The notes under the pieces are model-generated. The model was given only the letters and a program-made list of their open reading frames with translations, was not told where the DNA came from and searched no databases. This document shows, piece after piece, positions 33,844 through 42,525 of a stretch of 48,612 nucleotides of DNA. Within the stretch, counting starts at the first letter, position 1; each line of letters begins with the position of its first letter. Made by a program: the position numbers and the translations under genes. Source of the DNA: Planctomicrobium piriforme (GTDB lineage: Bacteria; Planctomycetota; Planctomycetia; Pirellulales; UBA1268); the NCBI GenBank assembly GCA_945871035.1, contig CAMBUD010000010.1, positions 1-48,612 of the forward strand. Reading direction: 5' to 3'.

Positions 33844-35067
33844 TTAAGTGTGGTAGTCGGCGTTGAGCCGTACGTATTCGGCCGTTAGATCGCTGGAATA
33901 AAAGCGGATTGATTCCTGCCCCAACCCCATATCGAGTTGGATCAAGGTTTCCCGGAAGGCTTGAATCGAATCGGAAACGGCCGCGCCATCAAATACAACA
34001 GGAGCCCCAGCACAAAAAAGCAGAGTGCCGTTGATGCGAAGTGAGAGTTTATCCGGTTCAAACATCACCCCCGAGTAGCCGGCTGCTGAAACAATCCGTC
34101 CCCAGTTGGGGTCGGCCCCGGCAATGGCTGTTTTCACAAGCGGGCTGTCGGCGATTGTGCGTGCGATTTGTCTGGCTGTCTCGCGTGTCTGGCACCCAGT
34201 GACTTCAATGCGCAGGACATGCGTAGCCCCTTCACCGTCATCAGCAATCTCATGGGCGAGTGCTTCGCAGGCATGAGACAGTGCAGCAGAGAAGCTGTCG
34301 AGTGACGACCCCGATAGCGACTGACCACCGGCTGCTCCGTTGGCGAGCAAGAGAACGGTGTCATTTGTGCTGGTGTGCCCATCGACACTCACGCAGTTGA
34401 ATGTGTATTCGGTGATTTCGCCAAGCAGCCTTTGAGCGTCGGCTGGTGCCACCGGTGCGTCGGTCAGGATTATTCCGAGCATCGTTGCCATACGAGGACC
34501 GATCATTGCGGCACCCTTTGCCATACCAAAAAGCGTATATGTTTTTCCTGCTGCGCTAAAATTGGATCCAGTTAACTTCGGTCGCGTGTCGGTCGTCATC
34601 ATGCCTCTTGCAGCCGTCACAACCGCTTCGTCATTTCGGCTGAGCTGGGAAGAAACAGACACAATGCCAGATCTGATCTTTTCAAGTGGCAGAAACTCTC
34701 CGATGATGCCCGTTGAAAGGACAAGCACACTCGCCTCCGAAATGCCAACCGCTGCGGCCGTTGCTGCCGCCATGCTTCGTGCATCGTCGATGCCCCGAGC
34801 GCCGGTGCATGCGTTGGCGTTCCCCGAATTAATGGCAATCGCTTGAAAACCTAAGCCGGGTGTGCGGGCACGATCAAACGCCACAGGGGCGGCAAAAACA
34901 AGATTCGTCGTATAGACGCCTGCGGCTGTTGCCGGCACGTCAGAAACAATAAGCGAGATATCCTCCCGGGTCGGATTGCGCTTCAGGCCCGCATGGACAC
35001 CGGCAACACGAAATCCTTTGGGAAGAGAAGGGATCGGTAAACGGACCTTCGTTTCAGCGATTGCCAT
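33844..35067 (-). CDS. argJ: Arginine biosynthesis protein ArgJ
   Basis: ArgJ moves the acetyl group from N-acetylornithine to glutamate and may also use acetyl-CoA, so arginine synthesis here probably runs as the cyclic pathway. The 407-aa form from ATG 35067 starts MAIAETKVRLPIPSLPKGFRV; a TTG at 35130 overlapping the argC stop (TTGA) is an alternative. The self-cleavage site is in KGAAMIGPRMATMLGIILTD, where the Thr after MA (about residue 195) becomes the N-terminal nucleophile of the beta chain. Other marks are VYTTNLVFAAPV, AIAINSGNANACTG, VLSTGIIGEFLP and GADPNWGRIVSAAGYSGV. It follows argC directly. Confidence 0.96.
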   Translation of the reverse strand: MAIAETKVRLPIPSLPKGFRVAGVHAGLKRNPTREDISLIVSDVPATAAGVYTTNLVFAAPVAFDRARTPGLGFQAIAINSGNANACTGARGIDDARSMAAATAAAVGISEASVLVLSTGIIGEFLPLEKIRSGIVSVSSQLSRNDEAVVTAARGMMTTDTRPKLTGSNFSAAGKTYTLFGMAKGAAMIGPRMATMLGIILTDAPVAPADAQRLLGEITEYTFNCVSVDGHTSTNDTVLLLANGAAGGQSLSGSSLDSFSAALSHACEALAHEIADDGEGATHVLRIEVTGCQTRETARQIARTIADSPLVKTAIAGADPNWGRIVSAAGYSGVMFEPDKLSLRINGTLLFCAGAPVVFDGAAVSDSIQAFRETLIQLDMGLGQESIRFYSSDLTAEYVRLNADYHT

Positions 35068-35126
35068 AGCAGAAGTTTCTTGGATGGGCTCAGGGGCCTG
35101 AATATCGTTCGATAGAAGTCTGGTGA

Positions 35127-36137
35127 TCAACGCAGAGACAATGCTTCCGGCAGGCCGAATAGGCAGTTGAAGTTTTGCACGGCCGCACCGGCGGCCCCTT
35201 TTACGAGGTTGTCTAAGCTGCTAATGAGAAGCACCCGTCCGCGAACCACTCGCGCCGTGATGTCACAGAAGTTGGTGTCAACTGTATCTTTGGTGGCAGG
35301 CAGATGGTCGACGACTCGAACAAATCGTTCATCTTTATAAGCGGCACGCAGCAGGTCCATTACGTCTGACTCACCAATCGACTGCTTGGGCTTTATATAG
35401 ATTGTGGACAAAATGCCGCGATCCATCGGTGCAAGATGTGGCGTAAAAATAATTTGCAGTTTGACGCCGGTCAATCGGCCAATGATGTGTTCAATTTCCG
35501 GGGTGTGACGGTGGCGACCGACATTGTAGGCCGACATGCTCTCGTTGCATTCGGGAAAATGTGTCATCAGCTTTGGAGAACGCCCGGCCCCACTAACCCC
35601 GCTCTTAGAATCGATAATAATATCTTCCGTTTGGAAAAGACCACTTTTAATCAATGGCGCCAACGGCAGGATGGCCGAGGTGGCATAGCAGCCTGGATTA
35701 GCAACCAGCGATGAACCTAGGATCTGTTGGCGAAAAAGCTCGGGTAGCCCATACGCCGTGCTGCCAAGACGACCTGCATCAGGATGCTCGTGACCATACC
35801 ACTCTAGGTAAGATTGGGCGTCATCAAGCCTGTAGTCGGCGCTAAAGTCAATCACCTTAGCACCGGCTGCTAACACTTCCGAAACGATTGCAGCCGACGC
35901 ACAGTGCGGCAGGCAACTGAAAACGCACTCTGCACGGCTTGCCACTTCCTGCGGTGCTAAATCCTCCAGCGGCAAATCAATTCGCTCTACAAGACTTGGA
36001 TGAACGCTCGACACAGGCGGGTTGCCCTCCTGCCGACTCGTCACCGCCGTTACCGTCACTTCCGGGTGACGGAGGAGAATTTTCAACAGTTCCAGAGCGG
36101 TGTAGCCAGTGGCACCCAGAATGGCGACGTTAATCAT
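35127..36137 (-). CDS. argC: N-acetyl-gamma-glutamyl-phosphate reductase
   Basis: ArgC makes N-acetylglutamate semialdehyde with NADPH in arginine synthesis. ATG 36137 gives 336 aa and starts MINVAILGATGYTALELLKI, the NADP-binding Rossmann motif. The catalytic Cys is in LVANPGCYATSAIL. Other family segments are VFSCLPHCAS, VIDFSADYRL, YGLPELFR and KSGVSGAGRSP. The in-frame extension to 36254 has no conserved content. The stop overlaps the possible TTG start of argJ by 4 nt, so the two genes form an operon. The 157-nt gap upstream, toward coaB, shows nothing I can name. Confidence 0.95.
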   Translation of the reverse strand: MINVAILGATGYTALELLKILLRHPEVTVTAVTSRQEGNPPVSSVHPSLVERIDLPLEDLAPQEVASRAECVFSCLPHCASAAIVSEVLAAGAKVIDFSADYRLDDAQSYLEWYGHEHPDAGRLGSTAYGLPELFRQQILGSSLVANPGCYATSAILPLAPLIKSGLFQTEDIIIDSKSGVSGAGRSPKLMTHFPECNESMSAYNVGRHRHTPEIEHIIGRLTGVKLQIIFTPHLAPMDRGILSTIYIKPKQSIGESDVMDLLRAAYKDERFVRVVDHLPATKDTVDTNFCDITARVVRGRVLLISSLDNLVKGAAGAAVQNFNCLFGLPEALSLR

Positions 36138-36294
36138 GAATGGTCTAAGGGTATAAAGAATTGTGTGCAGAAGGTTATAGCGGCGGAACTCACAATCCTC
36201 TACAGCGGTTAGTGTTTTGCCCGCGATGACGGCCACTGATCCCGCGGGTCGCAAACTCCCGTATCAGAGTCGGTCGACGTGCAGGCGACACTCG

Positions 36295-36966
36295 TCAGCA
36301 CTCTGTTTGCTTGGCTGCAGTCTTTTTTCGATCAGACGGATCAAACAGGTTTTTTTCCAGAAGTCGAACAAGCCACCCGGCGACGGCACGTTTTGTCCCC
36401 GACTTTGCACCGAGACAAATGCGGCGTTTGTTGTAAACGGCGACGGTGTTCTGGGTAGCATCTATTGCAGATAGATCGTTCACCACAATTAAGTCGCAAC
36501 CCTTTGTCTTCATTTTTGCAAAAGCTCGAAGTGGATCTGCGCCCGGCTCGAGGGCAAAAGCGACGATCCATTGATTTTCGGCCGCACGGCGAGCAACTGT
36601 TGCAATCACATCGACCGTTGGCCGTAACGTGATCGAAAGCGACGTGCCCTGTCGCGGAATCTTACCGACAGCACGTTTGAAGGGTTCAAAATCGCATGGG
36701 GCTGCCGCCGCGATAACGCCATCTACACGAGGGAGTTCTCGCAAGGTTGCCGTCAGCATCTCTGCCGTGCTCACCACCGGAATGACACGGACTCCGCGTG
36801 GATATTTCACAGAGACAGGGCCACTCACAATCGTTACCGTGTGCCCCTGCGCAACTGCCGCCTGAGCGATTGATGCTGCCATGCGACCGCTGGAAGCATT
36901 CGTGAGATAACGCACATCGTCGAGAAAGGCGCGGGTTGGCCCAGCGGTTAAAAGAATGCTTGCCAT
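36295..36966 (-). CDS. coaB: Phosphopantothenoylcysteine synthetase (CoaB) as a separate gene
   Basis: CoaB joins cysteine to 4'-phosphopantothenate using CTP. The 223-aa product starts MASILLTAGPTRAFLDDVRY followed by TNASSGRMAASIA, the usual CoaB opening. It contains AAAPCDFEPF (usual AAVADF-type), KIPRQ with the Lys, the FALEP segment in place of FAAET, KMKTKGCDLIVVNDLS and an adjacent loop. In most bacteria this domain is the C-terminal half of CoaBC; here it is a separate reading frame starting 12 nt after the coaC stop. FALEPG in place of FAAETE is a noticeable change in the nucleotide region. Confidence 0.9.
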   Translation of the reverse strand: MASILLTAGPTRAFLDDVRYLTNASSGRMAASIAQAAVAQGHTVTIVSGPVSVKYPRGVRVIPVVSTAEMLTATLRELPRVDGVIAAAAPCDFEPFKRAVGKIPRQGTSLSITLRPTVDVIATVARRAAENQWIVAFALEPGADPLRAFAKMKTKGCDLIVVNDLSAIDATQNTVAVYNKRRICLGAKSGTKRAVAGWLVRLLEKNLFDPSDRKKTAAKQTEC

Positions 36967-36978
36967 GAACTGATTTCG

Positions 36979-37560
36979 TTAGAGCGGCTTGCCTACGATA
37001 CGAGACCGCGCCGGACGATCTACGAGCGTGCTACCAATGAGCGTCGCGATCGCGTCGGGCTCAGCCATCCGGCCAGCCCCTGTCTGTCGGCAGGAAAGCC
37101 AGCCGGAACCGGGCTGAATGATTGTGATACCGTCGTCTAACAGCTGCTGGATGTTGCGCTGTACGGAGGCCTTAGCCCACATCGCAGAATTCATTGCCGG
37201 TGCCATGAGGACCGGGCACTCTGCGCAGAGCAAAAGCGTCGTGAGCAAGTCGTCTGCACTACCAGAAGCGGACTTTGCCAGCAGGTTAGCCGATGCGGGA
37301 GCCACTACAATGAGATCGGCGCGAGTGGCTAATTCGATATGTGCTCCGAGCGGATACGCGCCCGCATCAAAGCTACGGGTTGCCACAGGACGCCCCGTTA
37401 AAGCAGCAAACGTGGCAGCTCCAATAAACCGATGGGCGTTACGGGTCAAAACAGCCGTCACACCAAATCCCGACTGCACGAGCAGGCTCGTGAGCGCAGC
37501 TGCTTTATAGGCCGCAATGCCTGCTGAGACGCCCACGATAATTTCGCGTCCTTCAAGCAT
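36979..37560 (-). CDS. coaC: Phosphopantothenoylcysteine decarboxylase (CoaC) as a separate gene
   Basis: CoaC is the FMN-dependent decarboxylase that makes 4'-phosphopantetheine. The 193-aa product has GVSAGIAAYKAAALTSLL for FMN binding, the catalytic His in GAHIELATRAD, VVAPASANLLAK, the APAMNSAMW motif (PxMNxxMW) and the active-site Cys with flap in GWLSCRQTGAGRMAEP. It is complete and ends with TAA before coaB. Order with its neighbours (gmk, rpoZ, coaC, coaB) matches the common gmk-rpoZ-coaBC cluster. Confidence 0.93.
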   Translation of the reverse strand: MLEGREIIVGVSAGIAAYKAAALTSLLVQSGFGVTAVLTRNAHRFIGAATFAALTGRPVATRSFDAGAYPLGAHIELATRADLIVVAPASANLLAKSASGSADDLLTTLLLCAECPVLMAPAMNSAMWAKASVQRNIQQLLDDGITIIQPGSGWLSCRQTGAGRMAEPDAIATLIGSTLVDRPARSRIVGKPL

Positions 37561-37624
37561 TGGGCAATGGAGGGTTTTGAAAACTGCTAACGGGAATCAA
37601 TGGCCAAAACGAGAGGAACGCGAC

Positions 37625-37888
37625 CTAGAGAATGGCAGGATCAAAATCGAGCGGACCGCCGGCCTCCGTTGAGGCACCTGTGATGCGAAGGTTGGAGGAT
37701 GTATCAAGAAAGATTTTGTCTTGCTTAATCTCTTCGATAACGATCTGCATCTTATCTTTAGACTCAATATCGACCAGCGGCCGACCACCGGCATTGAGGG
37801 CAACCATTCGCTTTTGAATCAGGGTGGAGAGCTTGAAACGTCCACCTACCTTGTTGACAATTTCTTCTTCGCGCAAGTCGTCGATCAT
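37625..37888 (-). CDS. rpoZ: RNA polymerase omega subunit
   Basis: Omega helps assemble RNA polymerase by holding the beta-prime subunit. The 87-aa product begins [20 protein letters not shown] and continues [20 protein letters not shown], which matches the short conserved omega core. The C-terminal half contains [13 protein letters not shown], the usual 'ALxEIxxGKI' equivalent, with a roughly 20-residue tail. AGGAAG is 7 nt before the ATG. It lies between gmk and coaC, 27 and 64 nt from each, as in many bacteria. Confidence 0.88.
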   Translation of the reverse strand: MIDDLREEEIVNKVGGRFKLSTLIQKRMVALNAGGRPLVDIESKDKMQIVIEEIKQDKIFLDTSSNLRITGASTEAGGPLDFDPAIL

Positions 37889-37915
37889 GAGTTTCTTCCT
37901 GTTGGTATGGCAGCC

Positions 37916-38539
37916 TTAAGCATTGCTCTGGTGTTGATTGTTTCTGAAAGGACTGGTTGGGTTATCGAGTAGGCCAGCAGCGGTGAGGACATTTTCAATT
38001 GCCACAACTGCCTCCGCAACGGTTGTGTTGGTTACGCGATAGCGGTAGAGATCGGCTTGCAGAAGTTCGCGATGCGCCACCTCTAATCGTCGAGCTATCG
38101 CCTCTGCGGTTTCCGTGCCGCGCTTTTGTAATTGCTGCTTCAGTTGCTCCGAGTCTGCCGGTTCAACAAAAATGGTAATGGCATCAGGATACCTCGCCAC
38201 AACTGAAAGGGTACCCTCTACGTCAATTTCTAGCACAACCCAGACGCCGGTAGCCAGTCGGGGGGCCACTTCGGCTTGTAAAGTGCCGTACCAATGCTGC
38301 CGGCCGTACACTTGGCAGCACTCCAGAAATTCACCCGCAGTCCTCCGCCTATTAAATTCGCTCTCGTCGAGAAAATAGTAGTCGATACCGTTTTGTTCCC
38401 CGACCCGGGGTGGCCGCGTGGTGGCCGACACACTGGAAAACAGTTGCGGGATTTTCTGCAACAAGAGGCGCAGAATCGTTGTCTTACCGACACCCGAAGG
38501 GCCAGAAATCACGACGAGTTTTCCAAGCGGACAATCCAT
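37916..38539 (-). CDS. gmk: Guanylate kinase
   Basis: Gmk phosphorylates GMP to GDP. P-loop GPSGVGKTTI is near the N-terminus, followed by SVSATTRPPRVGEQNGIDYY (GMP binding), FLDESEFNRRRTAGEFLE, YGTLQAEV, and VVLEIDVEGTL. The start is uncertain: ATG 38539 gives MDCPLGKLVVISG and 207 aa, near the usual length; ATG 38560 would overlap the yicC stop by 11 nt. A GGAG sits 13 nt before the 38539 start. It is followed closely by rpoZ. Confidence 0.95.
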   Translation of the reverse strand: MDCPLGKLVVISGPSGVGKTTILRLLLQKIPQLFSSVSATTRPPRVGEQNGIDYYFLDESEFNRRRTAGEFLECCQVYGRQHWYGTLQAEVAPRLATGVWVVLEIDVEGTLSVVARYPDAITIFVEPADSEQLKQQLQKRGTETAEAIARRLEVAHRELLQADLYRYRVTNTTVAEAVVAIENVLTAAGLLDNPTSPFRNNQHQSNA

Positions 38540-38549
38540 CGGCAGCCGT

Positions 38550-39431
38550 TCACTCCACATTTTGAACGAGTTCGCGTAGACGCTCAATCCGAGACTTCAA
38601 CTCAACGACGGCATGCGAGACTGCTACATCCAAAGACTTTGAAGCAATCGTATTCGCTTCCCGTGAAAGTTCTTGCGTGAGAAAATCGAGTGATCGACCA
38701 GGCGACTCCTCGCCGAGCAGGCGTTCAAACTGCGCAAGATGGCTCTCCAGTCGCACCAGTTCCTCAGCGATGTCAGACCGGTCGGCAATGATCGCGACCT
38801 CGCGAGCGACATCGCTTGCGGTCAACGTGGTCGCAGAACTTTCGAGCAATTTCGAAACACGCTCGAGCAGACGGTTGCGGTATTCCTCTAAAACTGCCGG
38901 CACGCGATTCCGAATCCGCAAGATGAGTTCCACAATCTCGCCGCAGGTGATGCGCATATCTTGAGCCATGGCGGCCCCCTCTGCACACCGCATACGATCC
39001 AGACGATCAATCGCTTCGGCAAGTGCGAGGCTTACCAGCGGCCAAGCTTGCTGAATAGCCGCGCTGGTCGGCTGGCGGTCGACAAATACACCCGGTAACT
39101 GGAGCAGCGCGTCGATTGTGTGCAGGGCAGGGAGGCCGCTGCGGGTACAGAAATCCTGAAGCTGCTCTAGGTAGATGCCAAGCTGATCGGCATCGAGTCG
39201 TCTGACGCTCGGCCCTGCTGGACCGGTAACGTCAAGAGTCGTTTGCACGGCACCGCGGCGCACCCGCTGGCGCAGAGCGGCCTCGATCTGTCCCTCCAGG
39301 ATCCCAAAGCCTTCGCGGCTGCGCAGTGTCAACTTGAAAAAGCGGTTATTAACGCTGCGCAGTTCGACACGACAGGTGCTTGCGCCGTCGGTAACAACAG
39401 CCTCTCCACAGCCGGTCATGCTCAGCGCCAT
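38550..39431 (-). CDS. yicC: YicC family endoribonuclease-like protein
   Basis: YicC is an RNA-binding endoribonuclease linked to stress and small-RNA turnover in Escherichia coli. The 293-aa product starts MALSMTGCGEAVV, then VELRSVNNRFFKL, both family signatures. The C-terminal domain ends LDFLTQELSREANTIASKS followed by VVELKSRIERLRELVQNVE, the most conserved part. The order yicC-gmk-rpoZ-coaBC is widely kept in bacteria. The start could also be the ATG at 39419 (MTGCG). Confidence 0.94.
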   Translation of the reverse strand: MALSMTGCGEAVVTDGASTCRVELRSVNNRFFKLTLRSREGFGILEGQIEAALRQRVRRGAVQTTLDVTGPAGPSVRRLDADQLGIYLEQLQDFCTRSGLPALHTIDALLQLPGVFVDRQPTSAAIQQAWPLVSLALAEAIDRLDRMRCAEGAAMAQDMRITCGEIVELILRIRNRVPAVLEEYRNRLLERVSKLLESSATTLTASDVAREVAIIADRSDIAEELVRLESHLAQFERLLGEESPGRSLDFLTQELSREANTIASKSLDVAVSHAVVELKSRIERLRELVQNVE

Positions 39432-39508
39432 AGGCTCAACAAAAAATTTCTGTATTTGGTTGCGGTTTTATCCGGCCAAGTTACGTCTCTCAATCTAAAC
39501 GAAGCAGT

Positions 39509-40003
39509 CTATTGTGCTGGCGCTGGATCGAGCGGGGGAGTTTCAACAGGATCCGTGACAACTGGCGGCGAGACAGGTGCTGCCGTCGGTAGGCTGTCCG
39601 TTGCAGGTGCTGTGGATTCTGGGGCACCAGGAATTTCTTGCTGTGTGTCAGATGTATCGGCAGGTGTATTTGCTGGCAGTGCCTTGTCAGCCGACGAATT
39701 TGTCTCTGATGGTGCAACCGCTTGAGGGGCAGCGCCACCCAAATTTCCACTAAAGAGAGTTCGTTGTTTTCCCAAAACATTGATTGAGAGAATGCATAGA
39801 AGAATCCAGAATGCAGCCACGCCTACAGTGATTCTCGTAAACACGTCACCGGCTTTGGTTCCAAAAGCGCTCTGGCCTCCCATGCCACCGAGTGCACCGG
39901 CCAAGCCGCCACCGCGGCCTCGCTGCACCAAGACAAGCAGGATTAAAAAAAGTGAGGTGAGAACGAGGGTAAAGCCTAAAAAAAAGCGAACAAGCGGGAT
40001 CAT
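39509..40003 (-). CDS. secG: Protein translocase subunit SecG with long C-terminal tail
   Basis: SecG assists SecYE in protein export. The first about 80 residues are standard: a membrane helix ([20 protein letters not shown]), the loop [20 protein letters not shown] followed by FGTKAGD, and a second helix at about 57-77. The remaining about 85 residues are rich in Pro, Ala, Thr and Ser ([22 protein letters not shown]) with no predicted structure, and carry no conserved motif. Such tails are seen in other planctomycete SecG proteins. ATG is at 40001-40003. Confidence 0.93.
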   Translation of the reverse strand: MIPLVRFFLGFTLVLTSLFLILLVLVQRGRGGGLAGALGGMGGQSAFGTKAGDVFTRITVGVAAFWILLCILSINVLGKQRTLFSGNLGGAAPQAVAPSETNSSADKALPANTPADTSDTQQEIPGAPESTAPATDSLPTAAPVSPPVVTDPVETPPLDPAPAQ

Positions 40004-40124
40004 GAAAACAAAAAACTCCGGGTGGGTCTATTTGAAAATGCCGACGGCCAAGCCTCGCAATTGCATCTAGCGTAGCGTAGATCGTGGCGGGCGCCGACCG
40101 GACATGCTTGGATGAATGGTTTTT

Positions 40125-40907
40125 TTACTGAAAGGCCTTGGCAATGCCCAAAAAGTCCTCGGCTTTGAGGCTGGCCCCACCGACGAGTGCTCCGTCAATA
40201 TCGGGCTGGGAAGCCAAATCGTTTGCATTGTCCGGCTTGACGCTGCCGCCATACACAATCCGCACCTGCCCAGCGATATCCGCAGACGACATCGTTACGA
40301 GCAACCCGCGGATCAAAGCGTGCACTTCTTGCGCCTGTTGGGGAGTTGCCACTCGACCGGTACCGATGGCCCAGACGGGTTCGTAGGCAACAATGATCCG
40401 GGTGAAATCTGCTGCTGGTAGCCCGGAAAGCGAACCGGTGATTTGACGAGCGACGACTTCATCCGTGCGTGCCGCCTCACGTTCTTCGAGCAATTCACCG
40501 ACGCACACGATTGGCGTTAGGCCAGCGGCCAGTGCTGCTTTGGTCTTGGCGTTAACGGTTGCATTGGTCTCAGCGTAGAGCGTGCGCCGCTCCGAGTGGC
40601 CAAGGATTACATAACGGCACCCGCAGTCGACCAGCATGGCGGCTGCTACTTCGCCCGTAAACGCCCCATTGGCAAGCTCGTGCATATTTTGTGCGCCCAG
40701 TGCCAGGCGAGAAGCGTTTTTGCCCTGAGCGATGCCAATCGCTGCGCCGACTGCCTCGATATAAACATTGGGCGGGCACAGCACAATCGTAACGCTACTG
40801 GCGTCTGCGTGTTGAGTCGCAATGGACTCCGCCAGGGCGATCGATTTTTGACGATCAAGATTCATTTTCCAATTGCCGGCGACAATTTTTTCACGTTTGA
40901 TAAGCAT
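40125..40907 (-). CDS. tpiA: Triosephosphate isomerase
   Basis: TpiA interconverts DHAP and glyceraldehyde-3-phosphate. The ATG at 40907 has AGGA 8 nt upstream; the upstream GTG at 40913 is less likely. The 260-aa product has the Lys in VAGNWKMN, the catalytic His in YVILGHSERR, the catalytic Glu in IVAYEPVWAIGTG, and phosphate-binding YGGSVKPDNA and GALVGGASL. It is placed next to secG, a common bacterial order. It would also process the DHAP released by the BMC aldolase. Confidence 0.97.
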   Translation of the reverse strand: MLIKREKIVAGNWKMNLDRQKSIALAESIATQHADASSVTIVLCPPNVYIEAVGAAIGIAQGKNASRLALGAQNMHELANGAFTGEVAAAMLVDCGCRYVILGHSERRTLYAETNATVNAKTKAALAAGLTPIVCVGELLEEREAARTDEVVARQITGSLSGLPAADFTRIIVAYEPVWAIGTGRVATPQQAQEVHALIRGLLVTMSSADIAGQVRIVYGGSVKPDNANDLASQPDIDGALVGGASLKAEDFLGIAKAFQ

Positions 40908-41025
40908 AAGCACTTTCCTGAACTAAAGCGGACGGAAGCGAGGTAAGACTATACCTCTTTGCATCTGTTTGCGAGCCACGGCAACAATCCGGAATCCTGC
41001 TTCAAGATATTTTGCAGGCGGTAAA

Positions 41026-42147
41026 CTATCCAACGGCGGCCGCAGATGCGTATGAACCGAGCACCACAACACGCTTGCACCGACGTTCGAGCGCGGCAAT
41101 TGCACGGCGCAGTCTCAGGTCGTCTCGATGCCCCTCTAATTCAACAAAAAAAACGTACCCGCGTTCCTCGCCAGCTAGCGGAAAAGACTCGATCCATGTC
41201 AGATTGAGCTTTTCCTTCTTGGGAATAGCCAAGGCGTCGGCAAGCCCTCCGGGTTTGTGCTCAATCTCAAACATCAGCGACGTCTTGTCGCGGCCCGTGC
41301 GTTCGGCATCGCCCTGACCGATGACAGCAAAACGCGTTGTGTTGCCCAAAATATCCTCGATATTTTCGGCGAGCACGTTGAGGCCGTAATGCACGCCGGA
41401 TTGCCGACTGGCAATGGCTGCGGCACGGGGCGTGCGTGCGGCTGTTTCAGCGGCAGCACTGGTGCTTGTCACTTCAACGAGCCGGGCATCGGGCAGGTGG
41501 CGGGCCAGCCAATTACGGCATTGTGATAATGCTTGAGGACGGCTGTAGACTTCTTGAATGTGCGCTCGATCACAGGCAGCCAGCAGGTTATGGTGAATGC
41601 GGAGTGGCACCTCAGCACAGATTTTCACTGGCAACCGAGAAAAATTATCGAGCGTGTCGGCAATCCTTCCATCGGTTGAATTTTCAAGCGGCACCACACC
41701 GTAATGGGAATGGCCGGCATGTACCTCCTCAAATGCAGCGGAGATACTGGCCACAGGTACAAATTCAACCGAGCTGCCGAAACGATGCAGCGCGGCTAGA
41801 TGGCTGTAGGTCCACGCTGGGCCTAAATGGGCAACTCGGAGGTGCTGTTCGATCGCACGAGAACCCGATATCAACTCCCGATACACCGCCTTGAGGCTAT
41901 CGTTGGAGAGCGGTCCTTTGTTTGAACCGGTTACGCGTTCAAGTACCGTCTCTTCTCGAGAGGGGTCGTACGTCTGCTGGCCGCTGGACTGTTTGAGATG
42001 ACCAATCTGTTGTGCCAGTTCTGCCCGCTGGTTCATGCGGTCGACGAGTTCACGATCGATCGTGTCAATCTGCGATCGCAGAACGTTTAAGCCCAGTGTT
42101 TGCTGGCCCTCTGCGGACGTGCCCGGCTGAGATTCCGACTGACCCAT
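41026..42147 (-). CDS. pheA: Bifunctional chorismate mutase/prephenate dehydratase (P-protein)
   Basis: The enzyme makes phenylpyruvate from chorismate for phenylalanine synthesis. Residues about 20-105 are an AroQ chorismate mutase (LRSQIDTIDRELVDRMNQRAELAQQIG with the usual Arg/Lys). Residues about 105-290 are the dehydratase (VAHLGPAWTYSHLAA, YGVVPLENSTDGRI, and the TRF motif in NTTRFAVIGQ). Residues about 297-365 are an ACT domain (TSLMFEIEHKPGGLADAL, then NLTWIESFPLAG), which binds phenylalanine for feedback control. AAGG is 9 nt before ATG 42147. Confidence 0.96.
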   Translation of the reverse strand: MGQSESQPGTSAEGQQTLGLNVLRSQIDTIDRELVDRMNQRAELAQQIGHLKQSSGQQTYDPSREETVLERVTGSNKGPLSNDSLKAVYRELISGSRAIEQHLRVAHLGPAWTYSHLAALHRFGSSVEFVPVASISAAFEEVHAGHSHYGVVPLENSTDGRIADTLDNFSRLPVKICAEVPLRIHHNLLAACDRAHIQEVYSRPQALSQCRNWLARHLPDARLVEVTSTSAAAETAARTPRAAAIASRQSGVHYGLNVLAENIEDILGNTTRFAVIGQGDAERTGRDKTSLMFEIEHKPGGLADALAIPKKEKLNLTWIESFPLAGEERGYVFFVELEGHRDDLRLRRAIAALERRCKRVVVLGSYASAAAVG

Positions 42148-42525
42148 GAAATAACCTTGTCTCTAACAATCACGCAATCACGATCGTAAAACAAAGCACG
42201 CCCAGAAACGGCCAAAATGGCAGTCGCCCTTTCGAAATCAGTTTTGCCTTGTTTTTCAATATTGAACTGTAACCGGAAGATCTGTGGCGTAAATACGGGT
42301 GATTAATGGCCGCTGCCTTGAATGGTACCAGCCGAAAACTGCCTCTTGGGCAATTCAAATCCGCTGGCACGGTCTTTGCTTTCCTTCTACCGGCACTCCC
42401 ACACGAACAATTTTGGCGTCCACAGCCATTTTCATACGCATCGTACGCCTAAAGCTTACTGGTTTTCATTCCGTGCTCATTTCATATCCATAAAATTTTG
42501 CTACCCATAAAATAAGGATCCACAA
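42148..42525. other. 378-bp gene-free region between pheA and dnaK
   Basis: This divergent region should carry the pheA and dnaK promoters. I see no tRNA, riboswitch or protein gene. CIRCE (TTAGCACTC-N9-GAGTGCTAA) and HAIR (CTTGAGT-N7-ACTCAAG) heat-shock operators are absent. A loose inverted repeat TTGAAT (42318-42323) and ATTCAA (42353-42358) encloses a small TGCC/GGCA stem. The last 40 bp before dnaK are AT-rich and contain a 9-nt direct repeat. No promoter could be assigned with confidence. Confidence 0.6.
42488..42513 (+). repeat. 9-nt direct repeat just upstream of dnaK
   Basis: CCATAAAAT occurs at 42488-42496 and 42505-42513, 17 nt apart, and is followed by the dnaK ribosome binding site AAGGA (42514-42518). 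It could hold a -10 element or an RNA 5' leader feature; nothing further can be said. Confidence 0.75.

Noticed and set aside
36967..36978. Possible frameshift artefact between coaC and coaB
   Set aside because: Both frames have complete conserved ends, a proper stop and a proper start; no extra domain residues remain in the gap. It is kept as a true split, to be checked with reads.
42170..42370. Small minus-strand frame between pheA and dnaK
   Set aside because: No ribosome binding site, no motif, and composition unlike the neighbours.
42380..42400. GGCACTC near dnaK as a half CIRCE
   Set aside because: No matching inverted arm GAGTGC is found 9 nt away.
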